Shown: positions 52,601-61,038, counted from the first letter of the stretch. The stretch: DNA of 64,000 nt from Roseivirga sp. 4D4 (GCF_001747095.1 NZ_MDGP01000001.1:2153001-2217000); one strand, 5' to 3'. The notes: a model not told the origin generated them from the letters alone. Numbers and translations: made by a program.

Positions 52601-53277
52601 CCTCTAAAACTGCTGGTTGGAGAAAAATCAAAACTAATATTGGTTCCAGAGGTAATACTGGCCTTTTCATCGAAGCCATTTCCTTCATCAACTGAAATGG
52701 CCATAGCAGATACTTCGCTTGAAGCTTCAGCTGACAAGGTCACGGATTGACCATCTACAACAAAAATATCTTCTTCCGTAGGTGCCGTGATTGTTACAAA
52801 ATTGGCAACGTTCAAGTCCATATAGATATCACCATTGGAGGCCACCTCCCCACCAGTTATGGATCCCGGTGTTCCGGCACCTTTTGAAGAACCATCGGCA
52901 TTTCTAAATACCATGGACAACCTGAACATATTAGTTCCAGAAGGAACACCATAATATTCTCTAGCTGTCGGTGATAATGTGATCTCCCACTTATCACTCT
53001 CACCAGATACTTTGGTCATCAAACCTATACCATCATCAGCGCCCCAATTGCCCTTTACAAAAGTCCAGGCTGTTCCATTGGGGCTGTCTGTCACTACCCC
53101 AGTATGTACATAGACTTTGCTGGCCCCTACTAAACCAGCATCACCTTGGGTAGCATCAAAGATCAATTTTATCTCTTGCTCTCCATTAGCATTTGAGGGT
53201 TCCAAAGTAACAATCTGCCCCATGGAAACACTCGTGGTGATAAGGAGAAGAATGATAGACAAAGAATAGCGCATCAT
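49636..53277 (-). CDS. Secreted GH13 alpha-amylase family enzyme with three repeat modules and T9SS sorting domain
   Basis: 1213 aa. Signal peptide (1-20, ending SMG|Q); module 1 (about 22-158); Ig-like segment (160-250); CBM48-like domain (270-345, VVGDFNNW); GH13 barrel (about 400-760) with nucleophile Asp561 in GYRFDLSKG, acid/base Glu608 in VILEHF and Asp662 in ESHDEQR; C-terminal amylase sheet (770-845); modules 2 (862-988) and 3 (989-1122); type IX secretion sorting domain (1138-1213, ending KRYTLKVLVR). It should cleave starch-like alpha-glucans outside the cell. Lies after the starch-binding lipoprotein gene, separated by a hairpin. Confidence 0.93.
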   Translation of the reverse strand: MMRYSLSIILLLITTSVSMGQIVTLEPSNANGEQEIKLIFDATQGDAGLVGASKVYVHTGVVTDSPNGTAWTFVKGNWGADDGIGLMTKVSGESDKWEITLSPTAREYYGVPSGTNMFRLSMVFRNADGSSKGAGTPGSITGGEVASNGDIYMDLNVANFVTITAPTEEDIFVVDGQSVTLSAEASSEVSAMAISVDEGNGFDEKASITSGTNISFDFSPTSSFRGSLKVTATVNGENLEVTQSLNVNLTSETQVLALPAGLKKGINYGDDLTKVSLVLEAPEKDFVYVVGDFNNWEIRSEYLMNVTPDGELFWIELSGLTPNQEYVFQYWVDGNIRIGDPYADEVADPWNDSFIPASVHDDIPDYNKTDYAIATTLETGQAAFQWDASEDSWQRPAKEDLVIYELLVRDFIGTHSYKDLIDTLDYIADLGVNAIELMPIMEFEGNESWGYNPMYFFAPDKYYGTKDDLKTFIQVCHQKGIAVILDMVLNHAFGLNPMVRMYWDEANSKPAANSPWFNPDATHPFNVGFDFNHESTYTQAFADSVNAYWVNEYHFDGYRFDLSKGFTQTNNPSDVGAWSAFDQTRIDLLTRMSTKLWETDQEAYVILEHFADASEENALAAAGMLLWRNVGFPYRKALGGSTGETFQGATANTHVSYMESHDEQRQLWEVFQEGEAEEGYNTRDTTIALERLKMNAAFIYTLPGPKMLWQFGELGYDIDINFNGRVGNKPLVWGEGSLGYYEDPLRSYTYDAFAAIIALRNLINEEANVNYTYDFAGDERSISIDSDDLDVLIVGNFGLSETTMDVAYTQTGDWYDYFSGETVAVADVSASVDLAPGEFKIYTSNDVSDGFPGAVEAFVNPVTVSPAVFGPDDEVTITFDASKASPDGTNGLVGASKVYMHAGVVFDDVTSQTLQNVVGTLTDDGLGLMTKVDGEDDKWEITITPTNYFSITSGEAVRLGMYFRDADNSNVGKGFRGSNVFLDMELNGALISVSPAEFDQDDQITLTFDARFGNRGLVGESKVYMHSGISFTEGGTAFEDGFVIGNWGEDDGVGLMTKSSENANKWQLTFTPTQYYGMSDTDIAYRLAMVFRNADGSKKGTGTPGDFEGGTVIANGDIFFDFPIIKEVTSIEDELPGFNYYPNPTQGIINFSGEIPGIPRAVKIFNMNGNEVFSQKLSQGRMEPVDITGLKSGLYLLRILTDQKRYTLKVLVR
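49912..50694 (-). repeat. Modules 2 and 3 of the amylase, copies of the N-terminal module
   Basis: Residues 862-988 (50694-50314) and 989-1122 (50313-49912) each show GLVG-x-SKVYMH-x-G, GLMTK, KW-x-x-T-x-TPT and F-R-x-AD. Module 1 at residues 22-158 (53214-52804) is the same unit. Probably carbohydrate-binding. Confidence 0.7.
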
Positions 53278-53289
53278 AGTTTTAGGGTT

Positions 53290-53318
53290 AAAAAAAGCCC
53301 AATCAATGGGCTTTTTTT
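53290..53318 (-). terminator. Intercistronic hairpin between starch-binding lipoprotein and amylase genes
   Basis: AAAAAAGCCCA (53291-53301) and TGGGCTTTTTT (53307-53317) with a T run on the minus strand. It lies 13 nt before the amylase ATG, so it may attenuate read-through into the amylase gene. Confidence 0.78.
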
Positions 53319-53336
53319 TGTAGTTGTGTTTTTTTC

Positions 53337-54020
53337 TTACTGTGCAGTGAACGAGTAAGCACCAGTAGCTGTATCAAAAGTAACTAAGTAAGTACCAGCA
53401 GTTGCAATTGGAATATTGGCACCATCCTGAGTACCAGTACCAGTCGGGAATGCTCCGTCACCCCAGTTCTGACCCCAATCATCATTTGATCTGAACTTGG
53501 CTTCACCAGCTGTCAATGCAATAGTAATTTCATATTGCGTACCCGTTACAAAGTTCAAATCCGTATCAGAATCCCAGCCTGTAGGAGTTGCCGAACCGAT
53601 AATTCCCACAGAAAAATCAGAAGTAACTGAGAAATCAAATGATTCTGTGTCCGCATTGCCATTTGAATCTGTAGCAGTAACGCTTAGCGTATAATCTCCT
53701 GCGGCCAGACCACCAGCAATTGTAACTGTTCCAGTAGCGGTTCTTCCTGATACTGTGAAAGTACCAGACGCAACTGAATTACCTCCTGTAACGAGGTCAT
53801 AAGAAGCAGAAGCCAATGTGCTCTGAGATAGGTTCTCTGAACCATCTGTAAATGATACTTCAATATTTACAGCAGCACCTTGAATAACATTCCCAGGGTC
53901 TGCTATAGAAATTACTGGTGCTACATCGACAACATCAAAATCTGCATTCCCGTTGTCACAGGAAGTAATGGCGAATGTCATCAATGACATCGCAATCATA
54001 GTGTAAAGTAGTTTTTTCAT
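53337..54020 (-). CDS. SusE/SusF-like starch-binding lipoprotein
   Basis: 227 aa. Lipobox ITSC after a signal peptide; an Ig-like/PKD-like domain (about 30-130, VNIEVSFTDGSENL, SVTATDSNGNADT); then a SusE/F-type starch-binding domain (about 135-227: VGIIGSATPTGWDSDTDLNF, AKFRSNDDWGQNWGDG, GTYLVTFDTATGAYSF). It should bind starch at the cell surface. Shorter than SusE or SusF of Bacteroides, with one binding domain. A LacI-type palindrome lies about 120 nt upstream. Confidence 0.85.
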   Translation of the reverse strand: MKKLLYTMIAMSLMTFAITSCDNGNADFDVVDVAPVISIADPGNVIQGAAVNIEVSFTDGSENLSQSTLASASYDLVTGGNSVASGTFTVSGRTATGTVTIAGGLAAGDYTLSVTATDSNGNADTESFDFSVTSDFSVGIIGSATPTGWDSDTDLNFVTGTQYEITIALTAGEAKFRSNDDWGQNWGDGAFPTGTGTQDGANIPIATAGTYLVTFDTATGAYSFTAQ

Positions 54021-54142
54021 GCTCTTTTAATTTTTGAAAATCGATTCCATAGACCAGGCGTATCCTATTCACAGAATCCTTGTAAAATCAATAATAATCA
54101 TAAAAAACTAAGCTAAAGAGGCTGCAAGAGACTAATGTCATT

Positions 54143-54154
54143 GCAAACGTTTGC
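54143..54154. promoter_or_regulatory. LacI-type operator upstream of the starch genes
   Basis: GCAAACGTTTGC, a perfect 12-bp palindrome, in the 164-bp gap between the MFS gene stop and the lipoprotein start. Flanking sequence ATTGCAAACGTTTG is shared with the ald copy at 45138-45150. Confidence 0.65.
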
Positions 54155-54184
54155 GATTAATACCAAAAATTGAGTTTCGGTCAA

Positions 54185-55477
54185 TCAGATGTCTCTAACC
54201 TTCACGCTTCTAACTAAAAGCAATCCAATAATGAAGAAAACACTGAGTCCAAGTGCACTATATCTCATAGAACCAGTCAGCCATTCGATGGTACCATAAG
54301 CCAGTGTACCAGTTACTATAGAGACGTTGAAAGTAACATCATAAAAGCTAAAGAAGGAAGCATGATCTTCTGTGTTTTCGGGTATGAGTTTTGAATAGGT
54401 AGACCTAGACAATGACTGAATCCCTCCCATGATCAAACCTACCATTATGGCCAGCCCATAAAACTGCAGCTCACTATTAACAAAGAACGCCAGAATACAT
54501 ACTGCTACCCAGATGACAATCATGGTCATAAGAGAGAATACATTACCCTTCCTTTTAGAAAGGTTGGCAAACAAATATGCTCCACCTATAGCTACAAGCT
54601 GTATAATAAGTACAATCTTAATCAGCGCATCAGTAGGTAATTGAAGCTCCTTTGCGCCAAAGAGTGAAGCTAGGTACATTACAGCCTGCACGCCAGCATT
54701 AAAAAAGAAGTAGGCCAGCACATAACGTCTTAAGTTCGGCAGCTCCTTTATTTGACTATAGACCATTTTCAATTCTCTATATCCCTTCTTGAACCAATGA
54801 TCTGTATTGGTTTTCTTAAAAGGATTAGCAGGAAGACGATTGAACGTAATTTGTGCAAAACCTGCCCACCAAATGGCCACGGTCAGGAAAGATATTCTGG
54901 CAGGAAGGGATCCTTCCTGAAGACCAAACACCTCAGGTTCTTGAATCATTAAGAGGTTTAGTATAAGCAGAATCACACTGCCTATATAGCCAAGAGAATA
55001 ACCTTTAGCGCTCAATTGATCAAACCGATCTGCGGTAGCGATTTCCGGCAAGTAAGCATCATAGAAAACCAGGCCTCCTGAGTAACCGATACTGGCCAGT
55101 ATGACCATCAATACCCCAAACTCTATGTTTGAACCTTCGAAGAAGAACATCGCTGCGCAGGCTGAAGCTCCCAGGTAAGCAAAGAACTTAAGAAAGGTCT
55201 TCTTCTTTCCGGTATAGTCGGCAATACCTGTAAGTAATGGCAACATCATTGCTGTCAGTAAAAAGGACAGAGATAAGGCATAAGAGTAAAGCACAGTATT
55301 CGGTAGCTGCCAACCCAAAAAATCGACCAGCTTGTTTCCATCATCGCTGGTTGTGACACTTTCAAAGTATATGGGAAATACCGCTGTGGTGATGGTTAAT
55401 GAATAGACTGAATTGGCCCAGTCGTACATACACCAGCCATTTGTTATGCGCTTGTCATTAAGTTTCAGCTTGCTCAT
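54185..55477 (-). CDS. MFS transporter, UMF1-type
   Basis: 430 aa with about twelve helices. CMYDWANSVYSLTITTAVFP is the start typical of the UMF1 (ATG22-like) group; YSGGLVFYDAYLPEIATADR and GLIMGGIQSLSRSTYSKLIP are further family segments. Transported compound not certain; next to starch genes a sugar product is plausible. Starts after the ExbD operon terminator. Confidence 0.88.
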   Translation of the reverse strand: MSKLKLNDKRITNGWCMYDWANSVYSLTITTAVFPIYFESVTTSDDGNKLVDFLGWQLPNTVLYSYALSLSFLLTAMMLPLLTGIADYTGKKKTFLKFFAYLGASACAAMFFFEGSNIEFGVLMVILASIGYSGGLVFYDAYLPEIATADRFDQLSAKGYSLGYIGSVILLILNLLMIQEPEVFGLQEGSLPARISFLTVAIWWAGFAQITFNRLPANPFKKTNTDHWFKKGYRELKMVYSQIKELPNLRRYVLAYFFFNAGVQAVMYLASLFGAKELQLPTDALIKIVLIIQLVAIGGAYLFANLSKRKGNVFSLMTMIVIWVAVCILAFFVNSELQFYGLAIMVGLIMGGIQSLSRSTYSKLIPENTEDHASFFSFYDVTFNVSIVTGTLAYGTIEWLTGSMRYSALGLSVFFIIGLLLVRSVKVRDI

Positions 55478-55493
55478 CTCTCGCTAAAATGCA

Positions 55494-55524
55494 TAAAAAA
55501 AGGGACTACGCGGTAGTCCCTTTT
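55494..55524 (-). terminator. Terminator of the exbB-exbD operon
   Basis: AAAGGGACTAC (55499-55509) and GTAGTCCCTTT (55513-55523), 11-bp stem with 3-nt loop, T run on the minus strand. It stands just after exbD and before the MFS gene. Confidence 0.88.
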
Positions 55525-55541
55525 CTTGAAAAAGTTATTGA

Positions 55542-56003
55542 TTAATTATCCTTAGCCTTAGTTGGTGCAGCGTACATGATCTTACGTGCATTTGCTTCTC
55601 TCAGCTCCGTCTGAATGTCAACAATGATACCCATTTTGGTCTCTTCATCAACTTTCATTGAAACTGTGATTTGATCACGTTCTACTTCACTCAATTTAGA
55701 CTTCTCCTGGTTCACCCATTGTACAATACCATCGATACCGATGAAGGCATCATTGGCCTGAATTCTGGATTCTGAACCAAGGCTTTTATCTTTTGGCGCA
55801 CCTACATAAAGGTATGTCACCAATTTTTTCTTTTCGAGTTTCACCAACTGTTCAGCTCGCGGAATTCTCTGCTCTACCTTTAGCTCTGTTTCTCTCAATA
55901 CGGTAGTTACCATAAAGAAGAACAAAAGCATAAAGATAATGTCCGGTAAAGCTGCGGTGGGGATATCCTGACTCGATTCACTCTTTTTCTTGAACTTAGA
56001 CAT
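55542..56003 (-). CDS. exbD: ExbD/TolR family biopolymer transport protein (short)
   Basis: 153 aa. One N-terminal helix (LPDIIFMLLFFFMVTTVL) with the conserved Asp of ExbD, then a periplasmic part. Second ExbD of the operon. It would use the proton gradient with ExbB to energise an outer-membrane process through TonB. It starts 1 nt after the upstream ExbD stops. Confidence 0.92.
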   Translation of the reverse strand: MSKFKKKSESSQDIPTAALPDIIFMLLFFFMVTTVLRETELKVEQRIPRAEQLVKLEKKKLVTYLYVGAPKDKSLGSESRIQANDAFIGIDGIVQWVNQEKSKLSEVERDQITVSMKVDEETKMGIIVDIQTELREANARKIMYAAPTKAKDN

Positions 56004-56004
56004 A

Positions 56005-56667
56005 TTATCCTCCTACTGTTGATGGTTCTGCAATAGATATCGCTTTCGGTATACCCGCTCTAGCTCTATCGTACAACTCTTTCTGGCGTGGGTCATTTCT
56101 GTTCAACTTTCTGAATTCTTCATCAGTCAAACCGACTCTTTCGCCATAAATTCTATTATATGCCGCGTTTAGTTCATCTAGGATACTAATAAAAATATCA
56201 TAGCTACTTCCACGGTCAGCTTTCAGTGATATAATCGCGCTGCCTGGTCCGTCAGATGACTCAGATGACCCTAGACTACGATTAATATATGCTTTCATTG
56301 AAGCTGGTAAACTCTCATATACGTCTCTGTCACTCACTTCAGCTTTACCTTTCTTTTTATCGCTAGGCTTTCCAAAGTTCAACACAAAGTCATATACCAT
56401 CTCCCTGATTTGCGTAACATCGTCTAACGGCTCTTCTTCTACCAAAAGTCTATCAGCAGAGTTAATCTGGATTTTAAACAGATTACGCTCTTGTTGCTTG
56501 ATTTCAATTGGCTCGTCTTCTTCCTGTTTAGGAGGAAGCAAAAGTGTTAGTCCTTTGTTCGTGGCAATCTGGGTAGTTACAAGGAAGAAAATCAAAAGCA
56601 AGAATGCGATGTCGGCCATTGAGCCTGCATTCACCTCTTGACTTCCCTTATCTTTACTTCTTGCCAT
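56005..56667 (-). CDS. ExbD/TolR family biopolymer transport protein (long)
   Basis: 220 aa. N-terminal helix with proton-channel Asp (SMADIAFLLLIFFLVTTQIA), then a longer periplasmic domain with an acidic, Ser/Gly-rich insertion and SIISLKADRGSSYDIFISIL near the end. Two unequal ExbD genes in a row suggest a hetero-dimer in the channel. Confidence 0.92.
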   Translation of the reverse strand: MARSKDKGSQEVNAGSMADIAFLLLIFFLVTTQIATNKGLTLLLPPKQEEDEPIEIKQQERNLFKIQINSADRLLVEEEPLDDVTQIREMVYDFVLNFGKPSDKKKGKAEVSDRDVYESLPASMKAYINRSLGSSESSDGPGSAIISLKADRGSSYDIFISILDELNAAYNRIYGERVGLTDEEFRKLNRNDPRQKELYDRARAGIPKAISIAEPSTVGG

Positions 56668-56671
56668 AAAA

Positions 56672-57034
56672 TTATCTTACGATTCTTGCTACTGATGAGT
56701 ATACCAAACCAACTAAAGCGATTACAACAAGTATCAATGTTGTAGTCATTGCTCCACCTACTAGTTTATACATTGATCCTGCACCATCGCTGGTTGGGTC
56801 AATATTAGAGGCTTCTAATGCCTTAGCTGTAGAAGCACCAAATTCTGCTGGTGCCATTGAATAACCAATTAGGAATATAACGGCTAGTACGCCAATTCCA
56901 ATTCCACCTTTTACAAGGCTCTTAGGATTACTAAAGGCGTTTACAAGATTCATTCCGATAGCCGCAAGTGTTGCGACAATGATCAAAATGATCGCGCCAT
57001 ATAATCCAATATCAATCCATTGTTCCTGACTCAT
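56672..57034 (-). CDS. Membrane protein of unknown function in the ExbB-ExbD operon
   Basis: 120 aa with three helices (about 10-30, 43-60, 90-115) and a short extramembrane segment between the second and third. No known motif. It lies between exbB and exbD with gaps of 27 and 4 nt, so it is probably an accessory subunit of the channel; that is inference. Confidence 0.75.
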   Translation of the reverse strand: MSQEQWIDIGLYGAIILIIVATLAAIGMNLVNAFSNPKSLVKGGIGIGVLAVIFLIGYSMAPAEFGASTAKALEASNIDPTSDGAGSMYKLVGGAMTTTLILVVIALVGLVYSSVARIVR

Positions 57035-57061
57035 AATTTATCTTTTTAGAGTTGACAATGA

Positions 57062-57856
57062 TTACTTAGAAAGATTATGCTTCACTAATAAGTCTACTAG
57101 AGAGATAGAGGCATCTTCCATAGAGTTTACGATAGAATCGATTTTAGAAACACAGTAGTTGTAGAATAACTGAAGGATAATCGCAACGATTAGACCCGCA
57201 ACAGTTGTCAAAAGTGCTACTTTAATACCTCCTGCCACTAGTGAAGGAGAAATATCACCTGCAGCTTCAATTGCGTCAAAGGCACCAATCATACCGATTA
57301 CTGTACCCATGAAACCAAGCATTGGAGCGAGTGAGATAAATAGTGAAATCCAAACTAGACCTCTTTCAAGTCTACCCATTTCAACTGATCCATAAGCGAT
57401 AACTGATTTCTCAACCATCTCAATGCCCTCAGACATTCTCATTAGACCTTGTGTAAAGATAGATGCCACAGGACCTCTAGTGCTTTTAGTAACTTCTTTA
57501 GCAGCTTCAACTCCACCTGACTCAAGTGCGTCTTCAACTTTGCTCAATAGCTTTTGAGTGTTTGTAGTTGATAAGTTAAGACTGATAATTCTTTCGATGG
57601 CGATAGCCAATCCAAGAATCAAACAGATCAATACTGGTGACATAAACTGAGGATCACCTTCGATAAACTTGTCTTTAATAATTTGGTCGAAAGACTGTGC
57701 CTCCTCTTCAATCTCATATTCCGGCTGTTCTGGAATTGGATCTGGCTCTGCTACGACAGTTGTATCTGAAGCTGTACCCGTGCTATCTTGAGCAACAGCG
57801 TTAAATCCAAAAGCGAAAATGCCAAGGATCATCAGTAAAGAAAATAACTTTTTCAT
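57062..57856 (-). CDS. exbB: MotA/TolQ/ExbB proton channel family protein
   Basis: 264 aa. Signal-like N-terminal helix (LFSLLMILGIFAFGFNAVAQ), an acidic/Pro-rich segment (25-60), then three channel helices with LERGLVWISLFISLAPMLGF, GMIGAFDAIEAAGDISPSLV and GGIKVALLTTVAGLIVAIIL as in ExbB/TolQ. It forms the stator with ExbD. First gene of the operon. Confidence 0.92.
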   Translation of the reverse strand: MKKLFSLLMILGIFAFGFNAVAQDSTGTASDTTVVAEPDPIPEQPEYEIEEEAQSFDQIIKDKFIEGDPQFMSPVLICLILGLAIAIERIISLNLSTTNTQKLLSKVEDALESGGVEAAKEVTKSTRGPVASIFTQGLMRMSEGIEMVEKSVIAYGSVEMGRLERGLVWISLFISLAPMLGFMGTVIGMIGAFDAIEAAGDISPSLVAGGIKVALLTTVAGLIVAIILQLFYNYCVSKIDSIVNSMEDASISLVDLLVKHNLSK

Positions 57857-57951
57857 AGTCTAGTTTTGATTAATATAAGGTTAAAACGATTTCTAAATTA
57901 TTAATAAATATGATTAAAAGAAATTATCACTTAAAGTTTTAGTTGATAGTG

Positions 57952-58039
57952 CGGAGAGAGAGGGATTCGAACCCTCGATACCCTTTAGAGGTATACACAC
58001 TTTCCAGGCGTGCTCCTTCAACCACTCGGACACCTCTCC
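57952..58039 (-). tRNA. tRNA-Ser (GGA)
   Basis: 88 nt, class II with long variable arm. Acceptor GGAGAGG pairs with TCTCTCC, discriminator G; anticodon arm CACGCCTGGAAAGTGTG with anticodon GGA; T arm GAGGG-TTCGAAT-CCCTC. Confidence 0.95.
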
Positions 58040-58131
58040 CTTTCCATATCTGCGCTTCTCGCAGGGTGACAAATAAATTAATAATAATTTCAGTATGCAA
58101 GCCGAAATTTGTTTTTGTCAAGCATGAAAAA

Positions 58132-59193
58132 TCAGTTCATTTCACCTCTAATCGAAGTTGTCAGGCATGTTTTCTGATCGGTCGGAGAGCTAAATTGACC
58201 AAGAGCGTACATCATTTTAGTAGTCGCTGCTTCAGTTGTCAAATCCGACCCGCTTAAAACGCCAATCCGATCAAGCGCTCCGCTGGTCTGATACTTCCCA
58301 TGTAATACGCGCCCGCCATTACACTGGCTGATGTTCAATATCAATTTACCTGAATCGACACCTGATTTCAAAAGGTCCAAAAACCACTGCTCATGAGGTA
58401 CATTTCCTGCTCCGTAACTCTCTAGTATAATGCCCCTTACAAGGGGTGCCTTAACAATGTGTTCAACGGTAGTGGCATTCAAACCCGGAAAGAGCTTCAA
58501 CGCCACTATTGCTGGATCCATGGCGACATTAAGTTTCAAAACTTCATCTGCATATGGTCTTAAGTAAGACCATTGATATTCTATGGCAATTCCAGCCTTT
58601 GCTAGAACTGGGTAGTTTTCTGATTCAAAAGCATCGAAGCGTTCGCTTTCTACCTTCTTGGATCGATTCCCCCTTAGCAGTACATTATTAAAAAAGATGC
58701 AAACTTCTGTGATGATCGGTTTTCCTTCCTTTTTATCGGAAGCAATCTCTAAGGATGTAACGAGGTTTTCTTGAGCATCTGATCGAGGAGAAGCAATTGG
58801 TAATTGCGCTCCAGTAAAAATCACTGGTTTATTCAACCCTTCAAGCATAAAGCTTAATGCAGATGCCGAATAGGCCATAGTATCGGTCCCATGCAGTATT
58901 AAGAACCCGTCAAATTGGTCATAATGTTCATGGATAACCTTGGCCATACTTTGCCAATGGGCCAGTTCAACTTTTGACGAATCAATCGGTATTTCAAATG
59001 ATATAACCGACAGGTTAATATGTAATTCTTTCGCCACTGGGGCTCTCCTTAGTATCTGATCAAAACCACAGGGCTGCAATGAGCCATTCTCATCATAGTC
59101 CATACCAAGAGTTCCACCAGTATAAATGATCAATATTTTGGCCTTAGGCTGATCAAATAAGTCGAAGTGCTGTATAGGTTTTAACTCAAGCAT
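58132..59193 (-). CDS. Asparaginase (type I-like)
   Basis: 353 aa from the ATG at 59193; the ORF can be extended to 59247 but this would overlap tatD by 62 nt. Catalytic motifs are YTGGTLGM (Thr) and ILHGTDTMAYSASAL (Thr-Asp). It hydrolyses L-asparagine to aspartate and ammonia. No signal peptide, so cytosolic type I is likely. The ATG overlaps the TatD stop by 8 nt (ATGCTTGA). Confidence 0.93.
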   Translation of the reverse strand: MLELKPIQHFDLFDQPKAKILIIYTGGTLGMDYDENGSLQPCGFDQILRRAPVAKELHINLSVISFEIPIDSSKVELAHWQSMAKVIHEHYDQFDGFLILHGTDTMAYSASALSFMLEGLNKPVIFTGAQLPIASPRSDAQENLVTSLEIASDKKEGKPIITEVCIFFNNVLLRGNRSKKVESERFDAFESENYPVLAKAGIAIEYQWSYLRPYADEVLKLNVAMDPAIVALKLFPGLNATTVEHIVKAPLVRGIILESYGAGNVPHEQWFLDLLKSGVDSGKLILNISQCNGGRVLHGKYQTSGALDRIGVLSGSDLTTEAATTKMMYALGQFSSPTDQKTCLTTSIRGEMN

Positions 59194-59953
59194 CGAATTG
59201 AAATAGTTTGTTTGCATTTGCTGTGGTAATGGAGCTAATTTCTTCAAGAGACGTTTCTCTGTAGTCAGCGACCTTCTGCGCTACCAATTGAACATAGGCT
59301 GGTTCATTTCGCTTTCCACGATGAGGAACCGGGGCCAAGTACGGGCTGTCCGTCTCTAAAACCACATTACTCATATCCAGCTCCGGAATAACTTGATCCA
59401 TACCCCCATTCTTAAAGGTAGAAACGCCCCCAAGCCCAATATAAAATCCGAGTGCAGCAATTCTCTCGGCTTGCTCTACCGATCCATTGAAACAATGAAA
59501 AACTCCAGTTAAATCATCATCCTTCAACTGCTCGACCAAGTCTATGGTCATATCCAAGGACTCACGACAATGGATGATGATTGGTTTTTGATACTCCTTG
59601 GCCCAAGCGACTTGAATTTTAAAAGCTTCCACTTGCTGATCGACAAATGTCTTGTCCCAGTATAAATCTGTACCCATCTCTCCGATCGCTACAAACTCTC
59701 TTTTCGACAACCATTCCTCTACTATATATAGTTCTTTTTCAAAATCACTTTTTACGGAACAAGGATGAAGCCCCATCGTGGCAATACAGAAGTCAGGGTG
59801 CTTGAGCTCTAATTCCAACATATCATCAATGGATGTATGATCAATATTGGGCATGTAGATTCTCTCCAAACCGACTTCTTTGGAGCGTTCAATTATATGA
59901 TCAATGTCTTCCTTAAACTGATCCGCATATATGTGCGCGTGGGTATCAATCAT
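59186..59953 (-). CDS. TatD family metal-dependent hydrolase (DNase-like)
   Basis: 255 aa from ATG at 59953 (IDTHAHIYADQF, the metal-binding HxH), sharing its first base with the glycosyltransferase stop (TAATG). Other metal ligands: GEMGTDLYW, IIHCRES, HCFNGS and ETDSPYLAP. TatD proteins are 3'-5' DNA exonucleases or related hydrolases. Coupled to both neighbours. Confidence 0.94.
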   Translation of the reverse strand: MIDTHAHIYADQFKEDIDHIIERSKEVGLERIYMPNIDHTSIDDMLELELKHPDFCIATMGLHPCSVKSDFEKELYIVEEWLSKREFVAIGEMGTDLYWDKTFVDQQVEAFKIQVAWAKEYQKPIIIHCRESLDMTIDLVEQLKDDDLTGVFHCFNGSVEQAERIAALGFYIGLGGVSTFKNGGMDQVIPELDMSNVVLETDSPYLAPVPHRGKRNEPAYVQLVAQKVADYRETSLEEISSITTANANKLFQFDA

Positions 59954-61038
59954 TAATGTTTCCTTCCTTTCCAACTCACCTTTCCAATGAGCACTAGCCT
60001 TAGGAGTGCTAAAGTATCTAAAAGACTAATAATAATTGGCGATAACAAGAAGATTGAATCATGAGACTTTGTTCTAGTTGTCATGATCCTGCTTTTCGCC
60101 CAATTTGTCCAAAGACCGTAAAAGGCGATAAACGCGGCCAAATTTAGATTGATAAATAAAGCCAAGACAGCAAACACCACCCATAGCCTAGCAAAGAAAG
60201 CAGGGATACCAAGAACAAAATGATGTGTAAAAACTCCATTCATCCAGCGGCAGCGTTGAGTCAATAGCTCTCCAAATGTCAATTGCGGTTTAGTATAGGC
60301 ATGACCCTCGGAGGCCACCAATTGCATTGTTCTAAAACCTTCTTTTTGGAATCTCTGCAATAAGCCTAAGTCTTCCACATCAGTAGGACCAAGTCCTCGA
60401 AAGCCGCCTACCTTATGATAAGCAGTCTTATTGAATGCCATGTTATTACCCAGGATTGAAATTGGCCTTACAAAGTCAGCCATAGTCTTCATGGCGAAGA
60501 GCACAGATTGCCAGTCCATAAATTGAAGGTTTGCAAACCAGCTGGATCGCTTAACCTGAGTATAGCCACTTACCATATCATTTCCTGACTTCAGCGCTGA
60601 AACCATCAGTCGTAACCAATCCTTTGTGACGACCATATCGGCATCAATGATTACCTGACATTCGTATTGACTCACATCGATCAACTGATTCAGAACGTTT
60701 GCTTTCGCGATCAGTCCGTCCTTTTCATGGGCAATATCAACAGCTTTTATTGCTTTGAACTTATTGGCAAACTCATGAATAATGTCTCCAGTACTATCTT
60801 CTGAATTATCATCCCCAACAAGTATTTCTACCTTCTCAAAGGGATAGTCGGAAGTCATCAGAGATTCCAAACAGTCTCGTAGGTTGTGCTCTTCGTTTCG
60901 GGCACAAACCAAGACAGTGACCTCAGGCGTTTGCTCCTTAGGTATCAGCGCAATGCTTTTAAACTTCCAAAAATGGATAACAATTAATGCCAGTTCAATG
61001 ACAGACAAGAGCGAATACACAGTTAATAAGAACACCAT
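59953..61038 (-). CDS. Family 2 glycosyltransferase, membrane-bound
   Basis: 361 aa. N-terminal helix (residues 2-24), GT2 domain (VTVLVCARNEEHNLRDCLES, DDNSEDST, IDADMVVTKDW, VEDLGLLQRF and the QRCRWMNG motif) and C-terminal helices. It resembles processive glycan synthases and may add sugars to a surface polysaccharide or lipid. TAATG overlaps with both neighbouring genes. Confidence 0.9.
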   Translation of the reverse strand: MVFLLTVYSLLSVIELALIVIHFWKFKSIALIPKEQTPEVTVLVCARNEEHNLRDCLESLMTSDYPFEKVEILVGDDNSEDSTGDIIHEFANKFKAIKAVDIAHEKDGLIAKANVLNQLIDVSQYECQVIIDADMVVTKDWLRLMVSALKSGNDMVSGYTQVKRSSWFANLQFMDWQSVLFAMKTMADFVRPISILGNNMAFNKTAYHKVGGFRGLGPTDVEDLGLLQRFQKEGFRTMQLVASEGHAYTKPQLTFGELLTQRCRWMNGVFTHHFVLGIPAFFARLWVVFAVLALFINLNLAAFIAFYGLWTNWAKSRIMTTRTKSHDSIFLLSPIIISLLDTLALLRLVLIGKVSWKGRKH

